NCBI GenBank assembly: GCA_963082975.1
Contig: OY720344.1
Span: forward strand, 65,624,546-65,688,545
Direction of reading: 5' to 3'
DNA length: 64,000 nucleotides
From: Labia minor
Taxonomy: Eukaryota > Arthropoda > Insecta > Dermaptera > Spongiphoridae
Translations under genes and position numbers: made by a program
Shown: positions 1-12,793 of the stretch, piece after piece
Position numbering within the stretch: position 1 is the stretch's first letter
Layout of the letters: every line of letters begins with the position of its first letter
The notes under the pieces: model-generated
The model's input: only the letters and a program-made list of their open reading frames with translations
What the model was told of the DNA's origin: nothing
Database searches by the model: none

Positions 1-1187
1 AAAATCGACAATTTTTTGTGTTTTTAAACAATGAAAGAATTTAAGGGTATTTGTATTGAAGCTTGTGTGTGCCTTAATTCTCTGAAAAATTGAATTAATG
101 AAATATTAGAGATATTAATTTTTGAAAAAATATCTAATTTAATTTTGGGTTGACCGGATAGTTTATTTCAAATTATTAAATTATATTAATAATAATAATA
201 ATAATAATAATAATTAAGAACGCAATATTTCACACAAATAGAAACTTTCAAAAATTTAACTCGAAAAAATTTTTTAAAAAAATGAATTAGAAAATCTCAG
301 CTAGAAAGGTCGTGTGAATATGGAGGATGAAAATGAGCGAACCATTCAGAGTGGTAGGCATATATAGGTTAATATATTTTTAAAATAAAAATTAGGTAAG
401 AATGTGATTCCCTTTTTTTATTTGCAAGTAAAAAAATGGAATTGCATCATTTCTATTAAAATAATAATTGTAATAGATTGTCAAACTCAAAATCTAAGAT
501 GTCGATATTTATTGATTATAGAAATTTTTGTTTTTTCTCAGTTGAAGTTAAGATTAAGCATTAATTTCCTAAAAACTGATGATTTATTTGATTTAGTGAG
601 TAGAAATCGCAGGTTTGTCAATAGAACTATAATTATTTTTAAATATTATTTCTTGAGACATTAACCTCGATGAAAGTATTTCTGTAGTTTATTTCCTTTT
701 ACTGGATGTGCCTTTATTTTATTTTATAATGAAAATTGCACAAATGTTTTTTCTTAATAAAAAACTGCAATGAATTTATAATTAGATTTCAACTATAGTA
801 GACAAAACAAACAGGTGGTGATTTAAGGGCATAACTTTGCGTGATTGGATTCTAATCATCGTAAACAAACGATTCCTTATCCGGTCAACGATTACAATAT
901 AAATTAACCCTCCTTCTCGTCAATTCGATTGAAATTGATCGATGTTTCTAACTTAAACAGAGTTTGTATTTGCTCTTTGAAATTAATCATCTTGTTTGTT
1001 GAAGATTTATTAATGAATAGCTTAAATATTAAATTTTGAAAATGATTATTATCAGAGTAGTCAGATGTGAGATATGAAAATATTTTTTTTATTTAATAAC
1101 TTTATAAATTTTCTTGTCAGATATATTATATTTTCTTTTATTTTTCTTGGTAAATTTCTAGATTGGAAAACTGAAATAGGATAAAAA
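1..1187. other. AT-rich intergenic DNA, no gene seen
   Basis: No coding signal, RNA gene or recognisable element was found. Short open frames here (for example 404-664) are low-complexity and have no domain. An (AAT)n run lies at about 187-215. Confidence 0.6.
187..215. repeat. (AAT)n microsatellite
   Basis: About nine consecutive AAT units in otherwise AT-rich DNA. Confidence 0.9.
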
Positions 1188-1834
1188 TAAGTTGACCTGT
1201 GGCCAGGTCCGAACCGACCAACGGTTTGAAATAAATTAATTTCCAGCTACAGAAACAATTTCAAATAATTTTAATATATCTATTAATGTAATAAAAAACA
1301 GATATGGATATAACATAAATATTTTTAATTTTATTTTATTTATAATATATAGCTGAAGTAGCCGGCGTTGCCGGCGTTATCCGAGGCTGTGACGTCATGA
1401 AGGGCTGGGTGACGTCATATAATTTTAAATTAAGAAAAACATAATGAAGATGATTTTTCCCGAGGATAAAACCAATACATTCGTGGTGAAATGTAAAAAA
1501 ATCTCCTTATGTGAAATTTGGTGCGAAAATAACCCTTCCCTTCTTATCGTCGATCGCTAATACTACCACTTCCGGTTTCCGGATTTGCACCAAAAGTTGA
1601 TCAATTCATCCCACTGATGTATTAAGTAAATATACCAAATTTCATCAAAATCCGTTAAGCCGTTCAGGCTGTACACATCTATACGGACGGACAGACGGAC
1701 GGACAGACATCATGCTAAAAATACTTTTTTCTGTTAAGAAAATGCATGATTCGTGGAGATATGTAAAAATCTCCACATGTGAAATTTGGTGTGAAAACAA
1801 TACCTCCCTTACTATCGTCGGTCGGTAAAAATTT
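1188..1834 (+). repeat. R1 dispersed element, near full length
   Basis: First of at least six copies of a roughly 650 bp family in this window (also near 9281, 14468, 35899, 44776 and 53736). It starts with the hairpin GACCTGTGGCCAGGTC and CCGACCAACGG, and ends with CGTCGGTCGG, so the two ends carry subterminal inverted repeats (CCGACCGACG in other copies). The middle holds two CRE-like palindromes TGACGTCA (1390-1397 and 1410-1417), a block starting CCACTTCCGGTTTCCGG, and a CGGA/CAGA simple repeat near 1685. No transposase is encoded, so it is a non-autonomous element of unassigned class. Confidence 0.75.
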
Positions 1835-1879
1835 AAAGTTTAATAATAATTTATTAAGATGATTTTTTTGTCTCCGGTC

Positions 1880-3238
1880 CTCCAAGAAATATCGAACTTT
1901 CATTTAGCCCAGCGTTTTCCAATCTTTTTTATGGCATGCCCTTCTAAAATTCTTACGTCCCCCTATGTAACATACATAATTTATAATATTAAAAAATTAA
2001 AAAGTTCAAGTAAGTAACTTAAATGATAGGTTTTAAGAAGAAATTACGAAAGTAAGTAATTTTTCAAAATATATAATGAAAAATTAAAATTAAAATTCGA
2101 AATAATTTTAATAAAGATTTTTCTATAATAATTTAATATTTTAATTTAGTGTGATCCTTGCGCTAGATGCACAGAAATTTTATGTTAGGTACCAATTTGG
2201 TTAATTCAGTTTCAAGTTTTCCCGTTCTGTTATATTCAGACGATTTCTTTTTTTTTTTTTTTGTAAATAATTTACAACACTTATTTAAATAGCCCAAAAC
2301 GAAAGGCTCATGTCGCTTCCATTGTCATATTGACCCCCTTTACAATCAAATTGCCTCTCTGTGGTGCGTGGGTCCCACGTTGAGAAACACTGGTTTAGCC
2401 CTTTGATAAAAAAGATTGCTCACTATTGGTTTAAAATTATTTGTCCATCATTCTTAAATATAAAATTCAAATTAAAAATCAGGTCACTGAAAATATGCCT
2501 AAACATATTAATGAAAGTTGTTCATTGATTTATTTTTTATTATTTATTTTTATTTGTTTATTTATTTGATTATTTAATTTAATTATTTAATTAATTTCAA
2601 TTATTTAAGTTTTTATTTATTTTAAAATAACATTAAGGCATAAGGCATGTAGAGGACCAATGAAAAAACTGATCAATAGATATATTGATATATTACAATT
2701 TTGAATAAAACAGAGACGACTAATCGGACTAATTAACAAATTATTAAAAATTATTATATATAAAATTAATTAAAGATATATTTGAAGATTTAGAGAATAT
2801 TTATATATTTTATTTCAAATAAAACAATAATATATACTAAGAATTCGAATTTTAATCTGAGTTTCATGAAAAATATTAGTTAAAATAGAAAGATAAAGGT
2901 AGAGAATCTCAAGCAGACTTCTATTGAGCATGTATATAATAAAGCATTTTGAACTGAATGAACTGAAATGTTGAATCTTGACACATTTTTATTTCATTTT
3001 CACTTTACACTATTATTATTTAAACAAAATCTTATCTTATAAACAAATCAAAGAAAATATAATTATTTCCACAAATCTAGACAAAATGTAAATAATAATT
3101 GATTGCTAAAATAGTATTTCAATACTTATACTTAAATCGTTGAAATTAAAACTATTTTATGCGATAATAGAAACTAAAATAACCGAAAAAGGTGTGAGCA
3201 ACCTTTTTTATCAAGAAACAAAGTTCGACATTTCTTGG
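1880..3238. repeat. Inverted-repeat pair bounding a possible TIR element
   Basis: The sequence around 1880-1909 plus 2401-2424 (interrupted by the hAT insertion at 1910) reappears as an imperfect reverse complement at about 3190-3238. Both contain CAAGAAAT.TCGAACTTT and GATAAAAAA.GTTGCTCAC. This suggests terminal inverted repeats of a roughly 0.9 kb element (without the hAT insert). The interior has no coding signal. Confidence 0.45.
1910..2392. mobile_element. hAT-type MITE with 8-bp target duplication
   Basis: The left end CAGCGTTTTCCAA pairs with the right end (reverse complement CAGTGTTTCTCAA). The element is flanked by ATTTAGCC on the left and GTTTAGCC on the right, 7 of 8 bases identical, as expected for a hAT 8-bp duplication. 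It is 483 bp with no transposase. Inserting it split another inverted-repeat arm, which gives relative age. Confidence 0.75.
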
Positions 3239-3239
3239 C

Positions 3240-5944
3240 CACAGACAATAAAAAACAATTCATTATTAATAATGAATTTAAATATTTAATGAACAACAAT
3301 TCATATAATACATGAGACATCTCAGTCTGAAAAAATAGTTTCATTGTTGTAGCGATTATTATATATATATATATTTAACTTAAGTGTAATCAAGTATAAA
3401 TAAGTTTCATAATTTTAACACAGGATTTTAGGCAATAAAATTATCCCCAAGACATCTCTTGTATGACCATGGATGGACACTTTATATAATACAATTTGGA
3501 ATAATGTTTCAAGTGAGAACTCCATGACTGCATGACTCAAAGACAAGAATAACCCTTTGTAATTCAGTATACAAACATTGAATTGTTAAAAGTTTTGTTC
3601 AATAAAATTGTTATCAGTCGTTTGAATAATATAAATCTTATCTATTGGTATATAGCGGTTATATTTATTTCATCGATTGATTTTTCATATCGTTACAAAT
3701 TGAAAATCGACGTAGGGACATAATAGTGAAATGTAAACTTCCCTTGGGGGAAATTCGTTTATTTTTAACCCTCGTTAGTAAACATTTCTCTGATTCATTC
3801 ATTAATGTAGATTATTTGGTATTTTTCCTATTTTTGATTTTATGATAAGCATTTTAGTATAAATTTACAATGCATTCATTTGTGAAATAAGAATATATAA
3901 CACTCACACACATATATATATAGAGAGAGAGACAGAGTATAATTATATTGTATATACCTATATATATATATATATATACTTATATAACATGTTGCGACTC
4001 AATGAAACATGAAGCTATATTAAAATAAATTTACTCTTTTAATTAAATCGAATCATAAACTCAAAATTATTTATTTTTTAAAGAGATATGAGTAAATCTT
4101 TGAATTAATTGATTATTCATTATTTTAATGTTTTCAGTAATTATAAATAATAAATAAATAATAAATAATATATATATATATATATAAATTTATATATTAA
4201 ATTAAATTTTTAAATAAATAAGACAAAAACAGAACATGTTTTTATTTTCAATTAATGTACTAAGTATTAATATTTTTTATAAGAGAATATTTAGTTGTCA
4301 ATACAAACTGTCGTGTATTGTGTATTCTATTCTATGAAAGACATTTTCTATCAATCGATTACAATCCTTTAAAAAATAATGGCTTAGGCTGTATTTTTGA
4401 ACGATGTTTTAAGTAATCTGATAGAAATCCGGTAATTTGGTCCCACCTCCTAAACAGCTTTAGTGATCCCTTGCCTCCCCCTTCCCCTTCTTCGACCAGT
4501 GCAGCTTTCATCCAATCGATATGAAAAGTGACGCAGCAAAGAACATAGTTTGAAACGGAACAAAAGCTTAATTTTTATTAAATTATTTGTTTGATTCTCT
4601 CAAATATAAAAAGCAATATCAATCTAATAATTACTTGTTAAAGAAATATTTTTTTTATCTAATAATATACAAAATATTTTATAAAGAATGACAAATTCAA
4701 TTTATGATTTAAAAGTATGTTTTTTTTTTAAATTAACAGTTTATATCTCTAACTTACTCTATCTTAATGACTTTGGTGTATAAATTGTGCCAGGGCATTA
4801 AATTCGTTGTGAATATTCAATACACAAACAACAGAGAGAGATAGAAAGGGACGAGTGACGGGGTAATATATAACCCACTCGGGTCGTCTTGTAGAAATGT
4901 TATATCTCTTGTGATTTGATAATACTCAATGGAAACCCAATATATAATTATTAGTTCAAAACTAATTTAAAACACTTAAATTTATAATTCTTTTTCAAAA
5001 AGAAAATAAAAAATAATTAGTATATCCAATTTTAATTTTTGTTCTCTTAAATATTAAATAAGGGGGAAACCAGGGGTATGCAGGTTTTAATATTAATTTA
5101 ATTAAATGGAAAATGAGAATAAAACCACAATTTTATTAAAACTATATAATATTTAAAAAGTTCTTTATTAGTGATTACAACCTAATTTTGGTTCGTTGCA
5201 TCACTTTACAACCATATGATTAAAATTATTATTATTTCCTCTGAAGGGGTGAGCTGCTCATTGAGATCCAGGAAATGAATTTAATTTATCTTCAAATCTA
5301 AAATTAAGAAATTTTATTCAAAATGATAAAGGCATTTTTTTTATAAGGTAAAGAAAGCTTGCTTGTATTATATGATTTTATATTTATTCTTTTATATTAT
5401 TCTTTGTTCTTAAATTAATTATTATTATTTCATTTTTCATTTTATGTTTTAATACATTTTTCTTTTTCTTTTACTTATAAAATATATGTATTTATTTAGA
5501 GATGTTTATGTCCGATTTAATTAATTACAAGTCAATAAACAAATTAGAATTACTTATACTTTCACATACATGTCAAAGACTCGTTTTGTCAAAAAAAAAA
5601 TATTATTATAAATTATTTATTTTGAAATAAGTTTTACTTTATTTTTGTATTATTATGAATTTAAATAATTTTCTATTTAGTGATGAAAATAAAGAGTAAA
5701 TATAAAAATAAATTAAAACAAAAATTCGCTAATTCAAATACAAAAATAAAATAGTAACCTCAAGTGGAAAATTTTAATTTTAGTTTCTTTTAGCAACATA
5801 AAAATCTTATAAAATAAAATAATTATTTAACAATACAAAATCATATTTCATTTCTTATATATAGACAGGATAATTTAAAAGATTTTTATATAAAAAAATA
5901 TTGTGTATAAGAAGATTTCTGAAAACAATTAATAAATAAATAAA
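3240..5944. other. AT-rich intergenic DNA, no gene seen
   Basis: Nothing coding was recognised. It contains (TA)n tracts near 3360, 3960 and 4170, a modestly GC-richer patch at about 4430-4560, and an imperfect 38-bp palindrome at 4851-4888 (GACGAGTG... / ...CACTCGGGTCGTC). Confidence 0.55.
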
Positions 5945-8095
5945 TTTTAAAAAAGAATATCTTCTTCCTAGTCGATAACTTCCGGACGGAAGTGTCGTGG
6001 CCCTAATACTTCCATGTCCCCACTTCTCGAATTTCGCGACTCAAGACTCGCCATCGAGATCGATGCCGAGCACTTGCTGCAGCCGTCTGAAGGTCAGTAT
6101 CCAAGGCAACCCGCACCTGAATCATGGTCTTTTCAAGGCCCGAGGTGACCAAAATAACTAACCACACTTCCAAGCTCCACGATAGAGAGGAGCTGTTTCG
6201 CGCGGATTTCTCTGAGTATAGAGTATTGGTCCTATGCGCCGTCCAGGGAATACGCAGCATCCTCCTCCAACTCCAGAGTTCGAAAGCGTCGATCTTCCTT
6301 CGGATATTCTGCTTCAGGGTCCAGGTCTCCGCCGCGTAAAGCACAATAGGAAAGATCATCGTGGTGACAATTAGTTTCTTTGTTTCAATGGTTAAGTTGT
6401 TGGTTTGCCATATTTTTTTCAGTTTTTCCATCGATGCTCTCCCCATTTAGATACGCCGAACGACCTCAACAGCACAGCGACCCCCGTTTTCAACCATGGA
6501 CCCCAGATAGACAAAACGGCCCACCACCTGATGCCCGTAACATACAAGGACTCCGGTTTGTTGCCACTATTACGGTCCACAATCATTATTTTTGTTTGTC
6601 TTTAGGTCCCTTCTTGTGGCCTGGAACGAAAACCGACCGAGCCCAGTCAACGGGCCAGAGACCAGTATCCCATATTCTATTGCAGATATGCATTCTCTGT
6701 AGACCTATCTCTCCCATACCCTTCAGGACTTTTGCCGTGATTTTGTCATTTCCAGGCGATTTACATTTTTTCATAGAATCCATTGAACTAACCACCTCCG
6801 ATCTAAGAATAGAAGGCTTATTCTCAAAAGAAGCGAAGGCAATACTGGGTGTCGCGTCTCCCCGATAAAGGTTTTCACATTTCATACATCTCAGATATCT
6901 CTACAATCGAACTTGATGTTTTTCTCTTGTGACTCAATGTTCAAAAACGGGCCTGGAATTCACCTGTGATAGTCCTTATAGTTTTGAAGAGGTCTCTGCT
7001 GTTATTATGCTCGGAGTGGCGCTATACCTGCAAACACAATCCCTGGTAATATTTGTTTTTGTCTCGGCGGCATTCTCTCTGGATCTTCCTGCTCAGTTTA
7101 ATCATTAAACGATTGTCAGGACCATTATTCCCTTTAGCTCTCAGATGACGTCTTTCTTCCATTATCAGCAGTGTGTCTTCGGAAATCCTTGGACTTCTTC
7201 CACCGGCGCCGGCAGTTGCGCTGATGGATGATTTTATTAGTTCTCTGGTGCTTAGCCAGATGTTATTAGATGATGACGTAGGTTCATAGCCATATTTATG
7301 ACTATTTGCAGCTATCCTTCCAAGGAATTCCCCAGAATTACCCTTTTTGATATCACCCCGTGTTCTACATCTTTTGAGTTTTAAGGACATCTCCGAGATT
7401 ATTATTGGTGATCAGTGCTACAGTCCGCTCCGGGGTGTCTTTACGTCCTTCATTGATGATCTCCACCTAGATTTAAGGAGCACATAGTCAATCTGGTTGC
7501 GATATAGACCACCCGGCCATGTCCATGTATACAAACGACGTCTATGATGTTGGAATGTTGTATTTGAGATAGTGAATTCGTTTTCTAAACAGAACTCGAT
7601 CATTTCTTTTCCCAATTCCATATTTCCCCACAACACTCCTAATATGATCGTCATCAGCGGAACTACCGACCTTAGCATTGAAATCACCCTCTATCAATAT
7701 CATTTAGCGACCAGCTATAGCTCCCAATGAAGAGTCAAGATCTCTGTAAAAACCCTCAATCACCTCATCACTAGCATCGGCTGTAGGGGAATAAACCTGA
7801 ACAATATTTAGAATAACAGGGCGAGTATCCAATCTTATAGTCATTAGTGGTCATTAGTTGTGGAATATCCTAAAACGCAGCTCGACAGTGCCCTGCTGAC
7901 TATGATGGCAACACCATTCCTTGATTGGCTCGAATGACCAGCGAAAAAAACTGTATTTCCCAACCCCGTCCGGAAATGTCCGTCGCCCCTCCAGTGAGTC
8001 TCACACAATCCAACAAGCGAGGCTCCTAAACGATCCATCTCCATCTCCACAATATGCAGCTTATTGCCTGTAGGAGACCTCGAAAAAAAGAAGAA
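5945..8095 (-). pseudogene. Decayed RTE-type LINE, reverse transcriptase core deleted
   Basis: Read on the minus strand. An APE-type endonuclease starts near 8085 (LVGLCETHWRGDGHF, then VQVYSPTADASDEVIE, GDFNAKVG near 7680 and RNQIDYVLLKSRW near 7480). A linker follows at 7390-7022. The start of the reverse transcriptase is at 6885-6590 (VDWARSVFVPGHKKGP), and the RT end is at about 6520-6003 (FVYLGSMVENGG, MGRASMEKLKKIW, LYAAETWTL). These motifs resemble RTE-clade LINEs of arthropods. HKKGP is followed almost at once, near 6590, by sequence that normally lies past the catalytic FADD box, so the RT palm is absent. Several frameshifts and stops separate the pieces. The element is dead, probably 5' truncated, and of clearly higher GC than its surroundings. 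Confidence 0.85.
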
Positions 8096-8903
8096 ATGAA
8101 AAAAGAACATAATATGTACATTAATTTGTATTCAACAGGAAATATTAAATAGAATAGAGAAGAGTAAGATGATTTTAATTATAGAATGTAGAATGTAGGT
8201 ATAAGCATATAAACAGTGAAATTCATCACATTTTTAATAGTTGAGATTAAAATAAATTTTTAATTTGATATAGAGAGTCGGTTAATTAAAAATATAAATT
8301 TTTTGTCAATTAATATTATTATTGCTCTAAATGGTTATTTTTAATGCATTTTAGCAGCCACTCTAGATTGACTTTCAAGTGGGTAAATTGAGTTATATTG
8401 ATTTGTATAATTTAAGTTAGAATTTATAAAATTAAATATTTTTTATGTTAAATTTGTTGCTTAAAAATTTCATTAAAAAAGAAAAAACTTCATTTTCCAA
8501 ATTTTTAATTTTCCTTCCTCTTCTTAATTGAAAGTTAGTCTTTCAAAAATATATTATTAATTAAAGATTTGATTTTTATAAGAAATTTTAAAATAATTGT
8601 TGTGGTCTTTTTTACGATATCAATTAATTGGATCATTGACATCATTAGAAGTTTTATAGTCTTAATTTTATTTTATACTATAACAAAAATAAATTAAAAC
8701 CAAGTATAAAAGTTTATCTGTATATTATTTTATGGAAGAGAATGTTGATAATGAAATAAACAACAAAATAAGTTATCAATAAATATATATACATATTATG
8801 AATATATTTTCAAAATAATTTTGTTAATTTTTTTTTATTTATGGAAATGATTTGAATAAAATTTAATCATAATCTAATTCTTATATTGACTATTTATAAA
8901 TAG
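8096..8903. other. AT-rich intergenic DNA, no gene seen
   Basis: No coding signal or repeat family recognised between the LINE and the hairpin cassettes. Confidence 0.55.
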
Positions 8904-9289
8904 TACCGGGACCCCGAGCCTCGGCTCGGTAATTAAGTTAAAAAAAAATGATTAATTATTATTGGGTTTGGCAGGTAATTTTAATACCTGGGACACCGAG
9001 CTCTCGCTCGACCCTTTAAAAAATATTGATATACAATTCTTTAATTATTTATTACAATTATTAAATGTTGCATCATTGCATCAATCTGATTATAATGAAT
9101 AGAACTGGAGTCCTCAATAATAATACCTGGTTCACCGAGCCACCACTCGGTAAATAAAAAAAAAATGATTCTTTATTAAAGGGTTTGGCTGGTATTATTA
9201 ATACCTGATTCACCGAATTGTCATTCAATTAATAACATACAAACAGAAAAGTAGGCCTATCGATATAAAATATATACCTGGGACACCGA
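8904..9289. repeat. Hairpin-cassette array, locus A
   Basis: Five short GC-rich imperfect hairpins are spaced through AT-rich DNA: 8904-8931 (CCGAGCCTCGGCTCGG core), 8983-9014 (ACCGAGCTCTCGCTCG), 9122-9152 (ACCGAGCCACCACTCGGT), 9201-9230 (ACCGAATTGTCATTCAAT) and a truncated one at 9276-9289. Each has a fixed flank (ATACCTGGGACACCG or variants) and a shared spacer containing GGGTTTGGC. The same modules recur near 26.0-26.5, 34.7, 35.8 and 56.2-56.8 kb. Class unknown. Confidence 0.8.
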
Positions 9290-9767
9290 AATAAGAGATT
9301 TTGATGAAATTTGGTATATTTACTTAATGCATCAATATGATGAATTGATCAACTTTTTGTGCAAATCCGGAAACCGGAAGTGGTAGTATTAGCGATCGAC
9401 GATAGGAAGGGAAGGATTATTATCACACCAAATTTCACAAGAGGAGACTTTTTTACATATCTCCACAAATCATGCACTTTGTATTGGTTTTATCCCCGAG
9501 AAAAATCATCTTTATTAGTTTTTTCTTAATTTAAAATTATATGACGTTCATGACGTCACAAGCGGGTCCTACACATATATATATACATATATATATATAT
9601 ATTATAAATAAAATAAAATTAAAAATATTTATGTTATGTCCATATCTGTTTTTTATTACATTAATAGATATATTAAAATTATTTGAAATTGTTTCTGTAG
9701 CTGGAAATTAATTTACTTCAAACCGTCGGTCGGTTCGGACCTGGCCACAGGTCAACTTATTCATATA
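9281..9767 (-). repeat. R1 dispersed element, minus copy fused to a hairpin cassette
   Basis: Reverse complement of the R1 family: CCGGAAACCGGAAGTGG near 9370, the CRE-like region near 9543, and the end hairpin (CCTGGCCACAGG) at about 9739-9752. The inner end is missing and joins directly to a truncated hairpin cassette at about 9289. Confidence 0.75.
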
Positions 9768-11369
9768 TAAGATTGAAAATAATAATTTTTTCGGTGTTTA
9801 ATTAAATTATGAATAGGCAAAATTTGTAAAACAACATTCAGATCAGATAATAATAATTTAATGATTAAGAGAAAGTGAAAACGTTTGTTAAAATTCCTAA
9901 ACACCCAACTTTCATTTTCCCACGATTAATTATTTATTTGAAAGAACCTCTAAGCTATTGATTTTCAAAATACTATGTCGTTGTTTATACCACAAATATC
10001 ATTAAAATCAGTTCAAGAGTTTGTTATTATATATATATACATTGTTTTTATTTATTTATTCAAGAATATGATGAATGATTTTATTTTAGGAAATTTATCT
10101 TTTTTTCATAAATGTAATTTAAAATAAAAGAGAATAAAATAAAAAAAACTAATATAAATAAATTACTATATATTAAATATAAGAATATTTTACAAAATAT
10201 CTTATCTCACTTGAATAACTATTTATTAACGAAATAAATATATTACAAAAATTTAATAAATAAAATAACATAATTATATAAACAATTATATAAACATACA
10301 TAAATATAATTATAATATTATCATTATATATTATTCTCAATCTAAATTTATATTTGTTTTAACCTTTATTCAGTTAAGATTGAATATATATATTATCAGT
10401 GTAACTTTCAGGTTAACATTAAAGCGTCAGTAATTGATTAGGATTATCATAATAATGTGGTATGTAGTTTGAGGCTGAACGCTTCGAATCTCCGCAAAAG
10501 TGCGATCGATTGCTACCCGGTAGGGTAGAAAGGAACCAAGCAGTCATTTTGACTACTTCCCAAGGGTTCTGGCCCTTTGCCCGAAACCATCCTATGGCTT
10601 CAACATCTTATCAGTTTTTCCTTCCTTAAAATAAATCATCATGGAAACCTTTATCTGACTATCATTTCACAGCATACCCTTATCTTAATTAAAAATATAA
10701 CATCGACATATACAAGAACATATTTAATTAATCATTGTTAAAAAGAAAACAATAGCAAATAAATAAGGCTTAAATTAATATTACAATATCACTCCAGGAA
10801 AGGTCAAAGGTAAAGAAAAAATTATTATGAATGGAACAAAGCACGCTATTTTAAATAAATAGTTATGTTAATAATTTAATAATCAATGTTAACTTATTGA
10901 AATAGTATGAAAAAAAACTTTTCTTTATCGGAACGGATTTTCACCGAAATTTTAAGGAAAAAAGTTTTAAGATGATTAATTAATTAAATTCAAGAAGCAT
11001 ATTATATATATATATTTATATCATTAATGGCAGTAATTTTGTTTAATTGTTTGTTTCCTTCTTCCACTATATTTATTAAAATTAAATAATCCATTTCCAT
11101 TTTTTTTAATCTATAATTAAATGCATTTGATACAAAAATATTTGTTAAACAATTCTTAAATAAATAATTGAGATTAATATACAAGAAAGTGCGTTGTAGT
11201 TTATTTAAATTCTTAACATTTGTTTGAAAGCAAAAACAATTAAAAATCTTCTAAAGAATTGTGGTAATTAAACTTTTTCAATGCACTCTTTTTTCCCTTT
11301 AAAATGGAGCGATTTGTTCGAGGTCTAATATAATTGTTAGCCATAAATAAATATTATAAAATACAGATA
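9768..11369. other. AT-rich intergenic DNA with one GC-richer island
   Basis: Mostly featureless AT-rich sequence. The only departure is the island at 10430-10618, listed separately. The open frame at 11002-11184 (minus) is low-complexity and is not called. Confidence 0.5.
10430..10618 (-). other. GC-richer island with open frames on both strands
   Basis: Clearly higher GC than its neighbours. On the minus strand it is open stop-to-stop for about 62 codons, including AIGWFRAKGQNPWEVVKM; the plus strand is open over a similar stretch. There is no methionine start or convincing splice signal, and I do not recognise the peptide. It could be a fragment of an old mobile element or a conserved exon. 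Confidence 0.25.
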
Positions 11370-11535
11370 TAAAAAATATCTGGAGTGTCTCCACTCGACT
11401 ATCTCGCAAATTTGAATTGGATTTATTAACGTATATTATATTTCAATTAAATTTAATTAATTAAATTAGAAATTAAAATTAATAAATCATATTTATTAAA
11501 CCAGTGCGTGTTTGGTTCTTTGTTAATGCCAAATT
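11370..11535 (-). repeat. R3 dispersed element, truncated end
   Basis: Matches the terminal part of R3, with ATCTGGAGTGTCTCCACTCG followed by AT-rich DNA and a block containing CCAGTGCGTGTTTGG. The rest of the element is absent. Confidence 0.65.
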
Positions 11536-12791
11536 GTAAAAATTAAAATAATAAATATATAAGAAAATATTTTGTTGTATAAATATTATCAAAATAATCA
11601 TTTAAATGTTATTAATTAGAGAAATAAATTTTTAAATTAGTGATTTTTAATATTTTTCATAATTTTATTTAATAATTTAATTAATTTTTTTTTTATAATC
11701 TACAATTATTAATCAAAATCTAATAAAAAATAATTAAAATTTATTTCTTTTTATAATTATATATTTTTAATTTAATGATAAGCATGTGTTTAGCTTAATA
11801 AATGAATCTAAATTTTGGCCAGTGGTTGTCTATATTGTTTTAATTTGGTCACCTTAATATTTAAAATAAAGTAAAGAAAAAATAATAAAGAATTTGGAAA
11901 AAAACATGATTGTTTGGATTTATCTTCAGGATATGGTTTCCAAGAAGTTATGCCGAGTATTGATTTTCGTCTTCTCATCTCTCCAAAGTTTAATTAAATT
12001 TATTAATGTATCGACTGTCTCTTTTATTTAATAAATTAAAAACCATGTTCCTATTTTATGTTTGTATTTGTTTTATTTCAAACAATATTAAACAATATAC
12101 GTATAAACAATATTCATAGCTAATTATATTTTTTACATTAATAAAAAATATTATATAATTATGATTAATTTATCAAGAAATTATATAAGAGTTAATAAAA
12201 TATAAGTAAAGTTTTATTATTAGGGTATAATATCGATATAAAGCTAACTTAAGTGGTTATCAGTTTAATTATTTATGATATATATGCTTTGATATATTTT
12301 TTGATATTCCTTGCTATTTCCATTCCATTTACGAATATAAATTTAATTATTAATATTCTATGACTCTTCAAATAAAGTAAATTAATGAGGATCGTTCATA
12401 AGATTAATGATAACTCAAACAATAAGATATCAGTTTAGATAATTATTTGTCATTGATATTGTAATTCTATATAATATATTATTCGCGTGGTTTGTAGTGT
12501 TTCTGAATATGTAATTACTAATTTATAATCATATAAGCTTACAAATGACAACATCAACCCAATTAACGATTAGGATTTGTCATATTAATATGGAATGAAT
12601 GTCAAAATAAATTATAAAAACAAATGAACAGAATATATGTATTTCAATTTCATTAATAAACATTCATTAGACATCTTTATTAGTCATTGATCACTTTAAA
12701 GTAAAATAAATATTTTTTCACTATATACTTTTAATTGATTGAATTAATAATTTCGGCATAATATTATACTAACTAAAAATTATATTTCTAT
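11536..12791. other. AT-rich intergenic DNA, no gene seen
   Basis: No coding signal, RNA gene or recognised repeat family. Confidence 0.55.
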
Positions 12792-12793
12792 TA

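Noticed and set aside
404..664. Open frame of 86 codons on the plus strand
   Set aside because: Low-complexity Ile/Leu/Phe-rich translation of AT-rich DNA, with no domain, splice or start context.
6124..6868. Plus-strand frames over the RTE-like LINE
   Set aside because: They are antisense to recognisable minus-strand endonuclease/RT motifs.
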